Of a stretch of 64,000 bases of DNA, positions 45,747 to 54,143 are shown in pieces; position 1 is the first letter of the stretch; every line of letters starts with the position of its first letter. Position numbers and translations under genes: made by a program. The notes under the pieces were generated by a model. It had not been told where the DNA came from. It searched no databases and worked only from the letters and a program-made list of their open reading frames with translations. The stretch covers positions 30,507-94,506 of the forward strand of contig JAJPIW010000011.1 in the NCBI GenBank assembly GCA_021324575.1. The letters run 5' to 3'. This stretch comes from Intrasporangiaceae bacterium. GTDB lineage: Bacteria; Actinomycetota; Actinomycetes; Actinomycetales; Dermatophilaceae.

Positions 45747-47377
45747 TATGAGCCCTTCCTGCTGATGGAGACGTCCTGGGCGGTGGCCGAGGAGCCACCG
45801 AGGAACACCTGGGTCGAGGGGTCGTTTGCGTAGGACGACAGGACGGCCGCATCAGACCCGGGGTGTTCCAGCGATCGAGCGTATCCGGCGCCCGCGTGTT
45901 GTCCGCCGAGGTCCGTCACGTCGGCCACGTTGTCCAGGGTCACCGTGGTGACGCTGGAACCGGGGTTGTGCTGGGTGCCGAGAAGGGTGGTTCCGCCCAG
46001 GTCCAGACGGGGCACGAGGTCGGTCGTGTGCTGCAGCGCAAGGGTGTTGACGCTGCTCGGGATGTTGGCAGTGTCGATGGGTGAGCCGTAGGTCATCATG
46101 TTGGTGACGTTGTACTTGCTCATGAAGGCCGGGTCGGAGACCAGCTGGGAGGTGATGATCCCTCCCTGGCTGTGGCCCACGAGCATGACGGGAGCGCCCG
46201 GCGGGATGCCCGCGTTGGCCATCGCCTGCTCGACCCCCTGCATCGCGGCCGAGGGACTGGTGCCGCGCACGGCAACCAGGTTTCCGGTGAGGTCGAGGGT
46301 GCGGTTGCCGGTGGCAGGGTTCCAGTCGCTGGTGCCCGGAACCGAGACGATGTAGGCCTTCTGGCCGCCGTGGTCGACCGTCGTGACGCGCACGTTGCTG
46401 TCGGTCCCCTTGGCGGCATCGGCCGCGCTCACCTCGTTGACCAGGTCGGCCAGCTGGGTCGGCGGAGGCACCGAGCCCAGACTCTTGGGTGGGCCGGCCG
46501 TCCCGGTGCCGTCGTCGAGGACGTGCAGGTCCTTGCCGGCGACGACGTTGGAGACCGCGCCGACGCCGCTGCCGACCACGAGGAGCCCTCCGGCGAAGAC
46601 CGAGGAGAGCGTCGGCAGCTGGCCATGGCTCAGCGGGTCACCGATCGTGTGGACGAACTGGGTCAAGCTGTCCGCCACGCGCGGAAGGGCGTGACCGAAG
46701 GCACTGATGCCGCCGCCGAGGTGGTCGCCCAGGCCACTGATGAAGTCGCCCGCGCCGCCGAGCCCGACCTTGCCGAGCAACCAGCCGGCTCCGTGCGCGA
46801 CCCCGGAGACCGCACCGCCGAGCTTGTCGGCTCCCCAGTCGATGGCGCCGGCGGCCCAGCTCAGCCCCTTGCCGGCCAGGTCGCCGACGAAGTTCACCCC
46901 GTGGCCCAGGATCGACAGCCCGCCGTGGAACAGGCCACCCAACCCGTGGAACAGGCCGCCGGCGGCGCCGGTGATGCCGCCCCAGACGTCGCCCGCCGTG
47001 TCACCGAGCCACCCGAAGAAGCCGCCGGAGTCGTGCGAGACGAAGGTCCGCCCAAGGATCTTGCTCAGGTCCGGAAGCCCGTTGCCCGCACCGCCGGGTC
47101 CCGACGACCCGCCGCCGGATGCCTCGTCCTGCTGGTCGACCTGTCCCTCGAGGCTCTTGGCTGCGCCCTTGAGGTCGCTGGCCGCCGAGTCCAGCTGGGG
47201 TCGCCCGCTGCCGCGCCACTGCTCCTGCAGCCGGCGGACGTCGGGTCCCTGCCACTCCAGGGTGTCGACGATCGTGGTGGCGTGGGCCCCGATGTCGTGC
47301 AGCTGCCCGGCGGCCTCGCCGAGCAGGGCCGCGATGGCGCGGACCTCACGTGGGTCCATGCCATGGGTGACCGCCAT
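45746..47377 (-). CDS. WXG100-like N-terminal domain fused to a lipase domain
   Basis: 543 residues. Residues about 7-85 form a helical hairpin with WQG at 42-44, a WXG motif in the expected turn, as in WXG100 type VII substrates. A Gly/Ser linker and a long Gly-rich amphipathic region (GGLFHGLGGLFHGGLSILG, GLGGAGDFISGLGDHLGG) follow. The C-terminal half is an alpha/beta hydrolase with VMLVGHSQGGIITSQL as the nucleophile elbow, DLVPRLD and a late GGQHAGAGY/LEHPG His candidate. There is no Sec signal. A secreted lipase effector is plausible. ATG 47377 overlaps neither neighbour by more than a base. Confidence 0.78.
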   Translation of the reverse strand: MAVTHGMDPREVRAIAALLGEAAGQLHDIGAHATTIVDTLEWQGPDVRRLQEQWRGSGRPQLDSAASDLKGAAKSLEGQVDQQDEASGGGSSGPGGAGNGLPDLSKILGRTFVSHDSGGFFGWLGDTAGDVWGGITGAAGGLFHGLGGLFHGGLSILGHGVNFVGDLAGKGLSWAAGAIDWGADKLGGAVSGVAHGAGWLLGKVGLGGAGDFISGLGDHLGGGISAFGHALPRVADSLTQFVHTIGDPLSHGQLPTLSSVFAGGLLVVGSGVGAVSNVVAGKDLHVLDDGTGTAGPPKSLGSVPPPTQLADLVNEVSAADAAKGTDSNVRVTTVDHGGQKAYIVSVPGTSDWNPATGNRTLDLTGNLVAVRGTSPSAAMQGVEQAMANAGIPPGAPVMLVGHSQGGIITSQLVSDPAFMSKYNVTNMMTYGSPIDTANIPSSVNTLALQHTTDLVPRLDLGGTTLLGTQHNPGSSVTTVTLDNVADVTDLGGQHAGAGYARSLEHPGSDAAVLSSYANDPSTQVFLGGSSATAQDVSISRKGS

Positions 47378-47378
47378 G

Positions 47379-48302
47379 TCAGGCCCCCGTCGCGCTCGCC
47401 GAGGCGGCCAGGGCAAGGAAGTCCGCTGCGCCGGCTACGAGCCAGACCGTGTCGAAGGCGACGGCCCCGGGCTTGACCTCGACCAGCGCCGGGCCGCCTT
47501 CCCGCAGATAGAGCGCATAGAGCGTGCCGCCCTCCCCGACGGTCCACGCACGCAGTGCCAGGCCGTGGTCGCTCGACCCGTCCGGCGTGGCGGTCACCGC
47601 CAGGAAGGTCACGGCCTCGGGGTCCTGCAGGGCATCGCGCAGGGCCGGGTCGAGGCCCGGGAGCGACATCAGGATGTCGGCGGGGTTGGCCAGGGTGAGG
47701 TGCTGCAGCTGCTCCTCGAACCGGGTCCGCGTCGCGGCGGACACGGTGTGGTCGACGCGTTCGGACTGCGGCGTGAGCACCGGATCCGCGCGGAGCTGGT
47801 CCAGCGGCGGGAGGCAGCGGCGGATGGCCGGCCAGATGTCCACCGCGGCGAAGATGGCGATCTCGGTGACCATGTCGACGGCGTCGAGGACCGCCGTCCC
47901 CTCCGGGTCGACGTGCTCGAGGCGGCGCTGCATGACGCCCATGGCGCGCGGGCCCCGGATGCTGAAGTCGGCGACACCGGTGACTCCGGCGTAGGACGAC
48001 ACGAGTCGGAAGCCGATCTGGGGCATCGCGAACTCGACGATCGCCGCAGCCCAGGGACGTTTGAGGATGCCGGGGTCGTCGGCGATCCCGACCTCGACCA
48101 GCTCTCGCCAGAGCTGCTCGGTCGAGTCCTCATCGAGGGAGGCGACGTAGTCCTCCACCTCGGGAACCCGCAGGTGGGCCAGGTCGGTGCCGGTGAGGTC
48201 CTCGACCTGGACCAGGGCCGAGCTGCCGGCCAGCCGCCAGGCCGCCGTGCTCAGCTCGTAGAGGCGCATGCTCACCTGCGGGTCGTCGGCGACGGCCGTC
48301 AC
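47379..48302 (-). CDS. EspG-like or otherwise unassigned cassette protein
   Basis: 307 residues, no signal peptide. Not firmly recognised. The segment TEQLWRELVEVGIADDPGILKRPWAAAIVEFAMPQIGFRLV and the C-terminal LALRAWTVGEGGTLYALYL recall EspG-type secretion chaperones of ESX systems, but the match is by feel only. It precedes the WXG-lipase gene by one base pair, so it is the first gene of the three-gene cassette. GTG 48302 has GGAGGGG a few bases upstream; GTG 48317 is in frame but sits on the ribosome site. Confidence 0.6.
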   Translation of the reverse strand: MTAVADDPQVSMRLYELSTAAWRLAGSSALVQVEDLTGTDLAHLRVPEVEDYVASLDEDSTEQLWRELVEVGIADDPGILKRPWAAAIVEFAMPQIGFRLVSSYAGVTGVADFSIRGPRAMGVMQRRLEHVDPEGTAVLDAVDMVTEIAIFAAVDIWPAIRRCLPPLDQLRADPVLTPQSERVDHTVSAATRTRFEEQLQHLTLANPADILMSLPGLDPALRDALQDPEAVTFLAVTATPDGSSDHGLALRAWTVGEGGTLYALYLREGGPALVEVKPGAVAFDTVWLVAGAADFLALAASASATGA

Positions 48303-48406
48303 GTTCCCCTCCTCCACTCATGGTCACCGGCCCTCCACCGGTGGCTGGCTCCCACGCTATCCGCACGCCACTGCCCCCGACATGGGGAGGACTCCCCGAC
48401 CCGGGC

Positions 48407-49093
48407 TCAGTCCCGCCGGTGCTCGGGTGCGTCGGCCAGGGCGTCGCGGATGACCCCCCACGACACATCGCCGCCATAGCCCTTGCGAGCCAGCATCCCG
48501 GCAAGCCGTCGGGTCTGGACGGCGACCTCCAGCCCGTGCATGGTCGCCAGCTTCTTGTCGACGAGCTGGCGCGCTCGGCGCCGCTCGGCGCCCGGGTCGA
48601 TCGCCTCGAGCACCTCGGCGGCTGTCTCATCGTCGACCCCCTTGGCCCGGAGCTCGTGGGACAGCGCCCGTCGGGCCAGACCCCGCCCGGTCTGCTTGGA
48701 CCGGACCAGCATCTGAGCGTATGCCGCGTCATCGACGAGCCCGACCTCGGACATCCGGTCCAGGACCGCGTCGGCGACGTCGTCGGGGCACTCCCGTTTG
48801 GCGAGGACCTCGCGCAGCTGCTGGCGGGTCTTGGGTGCGTTGGTCAGCTGGCGCAGGACGATCGCCCGTGCCACGGCATACGGATCCTTGGCCGACCGCT
48901 CTCCCTGGTCCTTGGCCGACCGCACCCCCGAGTCCTTGGTCGACTGCTCGTCGAAGTCCTGGGGCGTCCGCCGGCCCGAGCCGGCGAGTCGGCCGGGTGT
49001 GACCTTGGCGGCCTCAGCCCCCTCGCCACGTTCGACGCGAGCGACCGCTGCCCTCAGCTGGTCGAGGGCAGCGGTCACGTCGGGTGAGGTCAT
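48407..49093 (-). CDS. recX: Regulatory protein RecX
   Basis: 228 residues; binds RecA filaments and limits recombinase activity. The RecX three-helix repeats are visible in DPYAVARAIVLRQLTNAPKTRQQLREVLAKR, LVDDAAYAQMLVRSKQTGRGLARRALSHELRAKGVD and ARQLVDKKL...RRLAGMLARKGYGGDVSWGVIRDAL. The first 65 residues are an unusual charged leader with AKDPG/AKDQGE-like near-repeats. ATG 49093 lies 23 bp beyond the recA stop, so the two genes form an operon. Confidence 0.93.
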   Translation of the reverse strand: MTSPDVTAALDQLRAAVARVERGEGAEAAKVTPGRLAGSGRRTPQDFDEQSTKDSGVRSAKDQGERSAKDPYAVARAIVLRQLTNAPKTRQQLREVLAKRECPDDVADAVLDRMSEVGLVDDAAYAQMLVRSKQTGRGLARRALSHELRAKGVDDETAAEVLEAIDPGAERRRARQLVDKKLATMHGLEVAVQTRRLAGMLARKGYGGDVSWGVIRDALADAPEHRRD

Positions 49094-49116
49094 GGCAATG
49101 TGTTGGGCCGAGCGGC

Positions 49117-50196
49117 TCAGAACTCGACCGGCACCTCGGGCAGGCCCTTGGGCCCGCCGTCTGCCGGCTGGTCGATCTGGGGCCCGACACCGAGCTTCTC
49201 CTTGATCTTCTTCTCCAGCTCGTCGGCGAGGTCGGGGTTGTCCTTGAGGAAGGCGCGCGCGTTCTCCTTGCCCTGGCCGAGCTGGTCGCCCTCGTAGGTG
49301 TACCAAGCACCGGCCTTGCGGACGAAGCCGTGCTCGACGCCCATGTCGATCAGGCCGCCCTCGCGGGAGATGCCGTGGCCGTAGAGGATGTCGAACTCGG
49401 CCTGCTTGAACGGCGGAGCGACCTTGTTCTTGACGACCTTGACCCGGGTGCGGTTGCCGACCGGGTCGGTGCCGTCCTTGAGCGTCTCGATCCGGCGGAC
49501 GTCGAGGCGGACCGACGCGTAGAACTTCAGCGCCTTGCCACCCGTCGTCGTCTCCGGGGAGCCGAACATGACCCCGATCTTCTCGCGGAGCTGGTTGATG
49601 AAGATCGCCGTCGTGCCGGTGTTGTTGAGGGCACCGGTGATCTTGCGCAGGGCCTGGCTCATCAACCGGGCCTGGAGGCCGACGTGGCTGTCGCCCATCT
49701 CGCCCTCGATCTCGGCGCGGGGCACGAGCGCAGCCACCGAGTCGATGACGATGATGTCGATGGCGCCGGACCGGATGAGCATGTCGGCGATCTCCAGCGC
49801 CTGCTCACCGGTGTCGGGCTGGCTGACGAGCAGCGCGTCGGTGTCGACGCCGAGCTTCTTGGCATACTCCGGGTCGAGGGCATGCTCGGCGTCGATGAAG
49901 GCCGCGATGCCGCCGGCCTTCTGGGCGCTGGCGACCGCGTGCAGGGCCACGGTCGTCTTGCCCGAGCTCTCCGGACCGTAGATCTCCACGACCCGGCCGC
50001 GGGGGAAGCCGCCGATGCCGAGCGCGACGTCGAGAGCGATCGAACCGGTCGGGATGACCTCGATCGGGGCCCTGACATCGTCGCCGAGGCGCATGACCGC
50101 GCCCTTGCCGTACTGCTTCTCGACCTGGCCCATGACCAGGCTGAGCGCCTTGTCCTTGTCACCGATGATGCGGCTGACGGGCGGTGCTGCTGCCAT
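49117..50196 (-). CDS. recA: Recombinase A
   Basis: 359 residues; the central strand-exchange protein and the coprotease that triggers LexA cleavage. Walker A is GPESSGKTT, Walker [13 protein letters not shown], loop 1 [22 protein letters not shown] and the DNA-binding loop 2 [21 protein letters not shown]. No intein is present. ATG 50196 has AAGGGAGC as ribosome site. Upstream are a RecA-NDp-type promoter (50282-50304) and a degenerate LexA box (50374-50385); recX follows in the same operon. Confidence 0.99.
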   Translation of the reverse strand: MAAAPPVSRIIGDKDKALSLVMGQVEKQYGKGAVMRLGDDVRAPIEVIPTGSIALDVALGIGGFPRGRVVEIYGPESSGKTTVALHAVASAQKAGGIAAFIDAEHALDPEYAKKLGVDTDALLVSQPDTGEQALEIADMLIRSGAIDIIVIDSVAALVPRAEIEGEMGDSHVGLQARLMSQALRKITGALNNTGTTAIFINQLREKIGVMFGSPETTTGGKALKFYASVRLDVRRIETLKDGTDPVGNRTRVKVVKNKVAPPFKQAEFDILYGHGISREGGLIDMGVEHGFVRKAGAWYTYEGDQLGQGKENARAFLKDNPDLADELEKKIKEKLGVGPQIDQPADGGPKGLPEVPVEF

Positions 50197-50281
50197 CTTC
50201 GTGCTCCCTTGTGTGTCGTGTCGTGAGCGCGCCCACCGGCGACCCTCGTGCGCTGTCGGTCTTGTCGCGCATCTGGGTCAG

Positions 50282-50304
50282 ACGCTAGAACCGACCACCG
50301 ACAT
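50282..50304 (-). promoter_or_regulatory. RecA-NDp/PafBC-type promoter of recA
   Basis: On the minus strand the sequence reads ATGTCGGTG, 8 nt, TAGCGT. The mycobacterial LexA-independent DNA-damage promoter consensus is tTGTCRGTG-N8-TAGNNT, so it matches at all but the first base and has the correct spacer. It lies 86 bp upstream of the recA start. This places recA under PafBC-type control in addition to LexA. PafBC itself is not in the window. Confidence 0.85.
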
Positions 50305-50373
50305 CCGTCCGCCCCCTGCCGTGGAGTTGGGGACAACCTGGTGCCTGTCATCGGTCTGTGGACAACCATATCT

Positions 50374-50385
50374 GGACAGTTGTTC
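50374..50385 (-). promoter_or_regulatory. Degenerate LexA (SOS) box
   Basis: The minus strand reads TCGAACAACTGTCCAGA; the core GAAC-N4-GTCC differs from the actinobacterial SOS box GAAC-N4-GTTC by one base, and the flanking TCGA half is intact on one side. It is 178 bp upstream of the recA start, further upstream than the RecA-NDp promoter. Weak LexA control is plausible. Confidence 0.5.
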
Positions 50386-50484
50386 GACGATCTCGTATGC
50401 CGCGCCGACACGCCGGACTTTCTCGGGCGCTCCGGACACCCCCAGCCCGGGCCGCCCCAGCCCGACCCCACCCCACCCCAGTTT

Positions 50485-50570
50485 CCCAACCTCTGCTAGC
50501 AGAAGGTAGGTCACTCAGCACAGGTTGCACCCTCTGCTGAGTGACCCAAGCTCTGCTAGCAGAGGTTGGG
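50485..50570. repeat. Long interrupted palindrome, 36-bp arms
   Basis: Left arm 50485-50520 and right arm 50535-50570 are inverted repeats over 36 bp with about four mismatches, separated by a 14-bp loop. Each arm itself contains the self-complementary 12-mer TCTGCTAGCAGA, so the element has nested dyads. It lies 24 bp past the quinone reductase stop and about 290 bp upstream of recA. It may be the reductase's terminator, a cruciform-forming element, or a decayed mobile miniature element. The remaining gap to recA is promoter sequence and a CCCAGCCCC-rich stretch. Confidence 0.85.
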
Positions 50571-50593
50571 TCAGGGGGGCGGCGCGCGCTCGG

Positions 50594-51529
50594 TCAGGGG
50601 ATGACGACGAGCTTGCCGCGAACCCGGCCGGCCTGCGAGTCAGCATGTGCCGCAGCGGTTTCGGTCAGCGGATAGGTACGGCCGATGGGGATCTGGAGCG
50701 AGCCGTCGGCAAGGAGCGGGACGATCTCACGACGCCCACGCGCGCGAACCGCAGGGCCGGGATCCCCACCCGGGCCGAAGCCGAGAGCCTTGAAGCCGTG
50801 CTCCTGCGCGCCGCCGAAGTCCACGATCGTGGTGATCCGCGAGCGGTCGGCGACGAGGGCGAGGGAGGTCGCCGTGGCCTCCGCGCCGCCTGCAGTGTCG
50901 ATCGCCGCATCGACCCCGTCCGGGGCCAGCTCGCGGACCCGCTGCTCCAGGCCCGCACCGTAGGCAACCGGCTCGGCGCCGAGCGTGTGCACGGCATCGT
51001 GGTTGGCCGGGCTCGCCGTGGCGATCACCCGCGCACCACGCAGCCGGGCGAGCTGGACGACCAGCGAACCCACGCCGCCCGCGCCGCCGTGGACCAGGAC
51101 CGTGTCTCCCGGGCCGACACCAACGACCTCGACCGCCTGGTATGCCGTGCCGCCGGCGACCGGCACCGAGGCGGCGACCTCCCACGGAAGGGACCCGGGC
51201 TTGGCGATGAGCGCCGCAGCCGGGACGACGACCGCGTCGGCGTAGCCACTACCCGGAACCGACTCGGCAATCACCTCGTCCCCCACGCTCCAGCCGGTGA
51301 CGCCCTCCCCCACCGCGTCGATGACACCGGCGGCTTCCATCCCCGTCGTCCCAAGGAGGGCCGGGTCCCGTCCGACGGCCCCGGAGTAGAGCTTCCAGTC
51401 ATAGGGGTTGACCCCGACGGCGCGGACGGCGAGACGCACCTGCCCCTGACCCGGCTGCGGGGTCTGTATCTCGGTGAGGGCGAGCTGCTCTGGCCCGCCG
51501 AAGCCCTGGGGAGCGACGACTCGTGTCAT
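50594..51529 (-). CDS. NADPH:quinone oxidoreductase (zinc-free MDR)
   Basis: 311 residues of the medium-chain dehydrogenase/reductase superfamily, QOR-like. The N-terminal VRLAVRAVGVNPYDWKLYSG, and the cofactor site DTVLVHGGAGGVGSLVVQLARLRGARVIATAS with the AxxGxxG pattern, are clear; the Zn-ligand cysteines of alcohol dehydrogenases are absent. It probably reduces quinones or enones using NADPH. ATG 51529 is the natural start (MTRVVAPQGFGGPEQL). It is divergent from the SpoIIE-type phosphatase. Confidence 0.92.
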   Translation of the reverse strand: MTRVVAPQGFGGPEQLALTEIQTPQPGQGQVRLAVRAVGVNPYDWKLYSGAVGRDPALLGTTGMEAAGVIDAVGEGVTGWSVGDEVIAESVPGSGYADAVVVPAAALIAKPGSLPWEVAASVPVAGGTAYQAVEVVGVGPGDTVLVHGGAGGVGSLVVQLARLRGARVIATASPANHDAVHTLGAEPVAYGAGLEQRVRELAPDGVDAAIDTAGGAEATATSLALVADRSRITTIVDFGGAQEHGFKALGFGPGGDPGPAVRARGRREIVPLLADGSLQIPIGRTYPLTETAAAHADSQAGRVRGKLVVIP

Positions 51530-51681
51530 GGGCGGTGCAACCCCGAGGGTCCGGCGAAGATTCCTCCCGGGGACGACCACCGTCGACCGCCCTCGACCAC
51601 CCGGCACTATTCCGGGACCATTCCGCGAGACGCCGTGAGATCTCCCGACCGTCGGCGGGGGGAGGTCCTACTCTCGGGAAC

Positions 51682-53796
51682 ATGTCGCGCGTCGTGGCCA
51701 GGACCCGCGCGATCCTGCTCGTGGGAGCCGCCTACTACCTCGGCGCGCGTCTCGGCCTCAGCCTGTCGCTCGTCAGTCACAACGTCACCCCGCTCTGGCC
51801 ACCCACCGGGATTGCCGTCGCCGCCTTCGTCGTCTTCGGGCGGTCGAGCTGGCCCGGGGTCGCGATCGCCGCCCTGGCGATCAACCTCCCTATCAACGCC
51901 GGGCCGTTCGCGGCAGCCGTGACGGCCGCCGGCAACACCCTGGCGCCCCTGCTCGCGGCCACCTTGCTGCAGCGGGTCGGCTTCCGGCGGCAGCTCGACC
52001 GGCAGCGGGACGCGATGGCCATCGTCTTCCTCGCCGCGCTGGCCAGCATGCTCGTCAGCGCGGCGGTGGGAACCACCGCGCTCGTCCTGTCCGGCGTCGT
52101 GCCGAGCGGGGACCTGTTCAGCGCCGCGGCGGTCTGGTGGACGGGGGACGCCATGGGGGTCCTCGCGGTGGCGCCCTTCCTGCTCAGCCTCGCCCTCTTC
52201 CGCGACGGGCCGGCCTGGCCGGCCACCCGATGGCTGGAAGGTGCCGCCATCCTCGTCGTCACCGCCACGGTCGTGAGTCTGGGGTCCTTCACCCGGCTGC
52301 CGCTTCTCTTCCTCACCCTCCCCGTGCTCGGCTGGGCCGCGTGGCGGCTGCAGCTGCGGGGCGCCGCACCGGCCGCCCTGCTGGCCTCGGTCGTGGCCAC
52401 CTGGGCGGCGGCGCACGAACGTGGTCCCTTCGCCGGCCACTCTCTTGTGGAGAACATGGCGATCCTGCAGGCCTTCAACGCCTGTGTGGCCCTCACGTCG
52501 TTCTTCCTCGCCGCCCTGGTCAGCGAGCGGATGCGCGCCGCCCGCGCCCTGCAGGTGGCGGCCATCGAGCTCGAAGAGCGCGTGGCGCAGCGGACCTCCG
52601 AGCTGACCGACGCCAACACCCGGCTGGTCAGCGAGATCAGGGGGCGAACCGACGCCCAGCTGCAGCTGAGCCAGGAGGAGGCGCGCACCCAGCGCAAGCA
52701 CCAGATCGCCGAGACGCTCCAGCGCAGCCTGCTGCCCGAGAGGATCCCGGAGATCCCGCGGCTCACCATCGCCACGCGCTACGTCCCGGCCACCACCGAC
52801 GTCCAGGTCGGCGGGGACTGGTACGACGTGGTCCAGCTGCCCGGCGGGCACGTCGGTCTCGCGATCGGCGACGTCGCGGGCCACGGCCTCCAGGCGGCCG
52901 CCACGATGGCCCAGGTCCGGATGGCCGTCCGCGCCTACGCACTCCAGAACCCCGCACCCGTGTCGGTCATGACCGGTGTCCACCGCCTGGTGGCCCACCT
53001 GGGGCTGCCCGAGATGGTCACCGCCATCTATCTCCTCTACGACCCCGCGACGCAACGGCTGCGCTACACCAACGCCGGCCATCCACCGGCGCTCCTCGTC
53101 AGCGACCACGACGCCTACTTCCTCGGCGGCGCGCTGTCCGTCCCGCTGGGGGTGACGGGCGACCCGGGCTTCACCGAGGCCGAGACCGTTCTCCCGCTCG
53201 GTGCCACACTCCTGCTCTACACCGACGGGCTCGTCGAGCGGCGCCGAACCTCGCTGCGAGCCGGCCTGGAGCGACTCCGGGTCAGCGCGCTCGCCGAGAG
53301 CCCGGACGACGTGGAGGTCCTCTGTGACCGCGTCCTCGCCACCCTGCTCGACTCCGACGAGGTGGCCGACGACATCGCCCTCCTCGCCCTGCGCCCCCTC
53401 GCCCTGGCCGGCGAGCTGATGACCTTGCGGCTCCCGGCCGAGGCCCGGGTACTCGTCGACGTGCGTCAGGCGATGCGTCGTTGGCTGCAGGCCGAGGGTG
53501 TCCCCTCCGGGGCCGAGGACGAGATCCTCGTGGCCTGCGGTGAAGCCTGCGCCAACGTCGTCCAGCACGCCTACCCTGCCGCCGCCGGGGACCTCGAGGT
53601 GTCCGCCCGACGGACCGAGGGCGTCATCGAGGTCACGGTGCGCGACCATGGCCAGTGGCGGCCGGAGGCCGACCGTGGTGGCGGATGGGGCCTAAAGCTG
53701 ATGAGCTCACTGATGGAGTCGGTCCAGGTCGAGCGGACGGCATACGGGACAGTGGTCCGGATGCGTCACACGGCCGGGTCGAGGAGGGCCCGATGA
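51682..53796 (+). CDS. MASE1 / SpoIIE phosphatase / HATPase three-domain sensor
   Basis: 704 residues. About eight N-terminal membrane helices form a MASE1 sensor (YYLGARLGLSLSLVSHNVTPLWPPTGIAVAAF). A coiled coil (residues about 290-350: AAIELEERVAQRTSELTDANTRL) leads to a PP2C SpoIIE domain with VGGDWYDVVQL, GDVAGHGLQAA, NAGHPPALL and YTDGLVERR. The C terminus is an RsbW-like HATPase (ILVACGEACANVVQHAY, VRDHGQWRPEADRGGGWGL). It therefore holds both the phosphatase and kinase halves of a partner-switching circuit, and the STAS gene that overlaps it by ATGA is the obvious substrate. Confidence 0.9.
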   Translation: MSRVVARTRAILLVGAAYYLGARLGLSLSLVSHNVTPLWPPTGIAVAAFVVFGRSSWPGVAIAALAINLPINAGPFAAAVTAAGNTLAPLLAATLLQRVGFRRQLDRQRDAMAIVFLAALASMLVSAAVGTTALVLSGVVPSGDLFSAAAVWWTGDAMGVLAVAPFLLSLALFRDGPAWPATRWLEGAAILVVTATVVSLGSFTRLPLLFLTLPVLGWAAWRLQLRGAAPAALLASVVATWAAAHERGPFAGHSLVENMAILQAFNACVALTSFFLAALVSERMRAARALQVAAIELEERVAQRTSELTDANTRLVSEIRGRTDAQLQLSQEEARTQRKHQIAETLQRSLLPERIPEIPRLTIATRYVPATTDVQVGGDWYDVVQLPGGHVGLAIGDVAGHGLQAAATMAQVRMAVRAYALQNPAPVSVMTGVHRLVAHLGLPEMVTAIYLLYDPATQRLRYTNAGHPPALLVSDHDAYFLGGALSVPLGVTGDPGFTEAETVLPLGATLLLYTDGLVERRRTSLRAGLERLRVSALAESPDDVEVLCDRVLATLLDSDEVADDIALLALRPLALAGELMTLRLPAEARVLVDVRQAMRRWLQAEGVPSGAEDEILVACGEACANVVQHAYPAAAGDLEVSARRTEGVIEVTVRDHGQWRPEADRGGGWGLKLMSSLMESVQVERTAYGTVVRMRHTAGSRRAR

Positions 53797-54137
53797 TCCC
53801 CCTCGCGACGGTGAGCGCGCGTGACATCGCCGGTGCCCGCGTCGTCCAGGTGGCGGGCGAGGTCGACCTGTCCAACGCCGCCGACCTGCTCACCCTCATC
53901 GGCGCCGAGATCGCCCACGACGCCCACCTGGTCCTCCTCGACCTCAGCCGGGCGGCATACCTGGACAGCACGGCGGTCGCGATGATCTTCCGCCTCGCCG
54001 AGCGGTTGCGCACCCGCCGTCAGGAGCTGCGTCTCGTCGTCCCGCTCGAGTCCCCGGTGCGTGCGGTGCTCGAGCTGACCAACGTCCCCCGGGTCATCCC
54101 GCTGAGTGAGACGGTCCAGGCCGCGTCCCCGAGCTGA
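53793..54137 (+). CDS. STAS-domain anti-sigma factor antagonist
   Basis: 114 residues. The STAS fold is seen in ARVVQVAGEVDLSNAADLLTLI and HLVLLDLSRAAYLDSTAVAMIFRLAERLR, where YLDSTA carries the conserved phosphorylatable Ser. Such proteins bind anti-sigma kinases when unphosphorylated. It overlaps the SpoIIE/HATPase gene by ATGA, forming a compact partner-switching pair. The sigma factor or other final target is not encoded in the window. Confidence 0.92.
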   Translation: MIPLATVSARDIAGARVVQVAGEVDLSNAADLLTLIGAEIAHDAHLVLLDLSRAAYLDSTAVAMIFRLAERLRTRRQELRLVVPLESPVRAVLELTNVPRVIPLSETVQAASPS

Positions 54138-54143
54138 CCCACC

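Noticed and set aside
51607..53649. 680-residue minus-strand open frame
   Set aside because: Lies opposite the SpoIIE-type gene, which has clear motifs; the minus translation is Gly/Arg/Asp/Val-rich shadow sequence.
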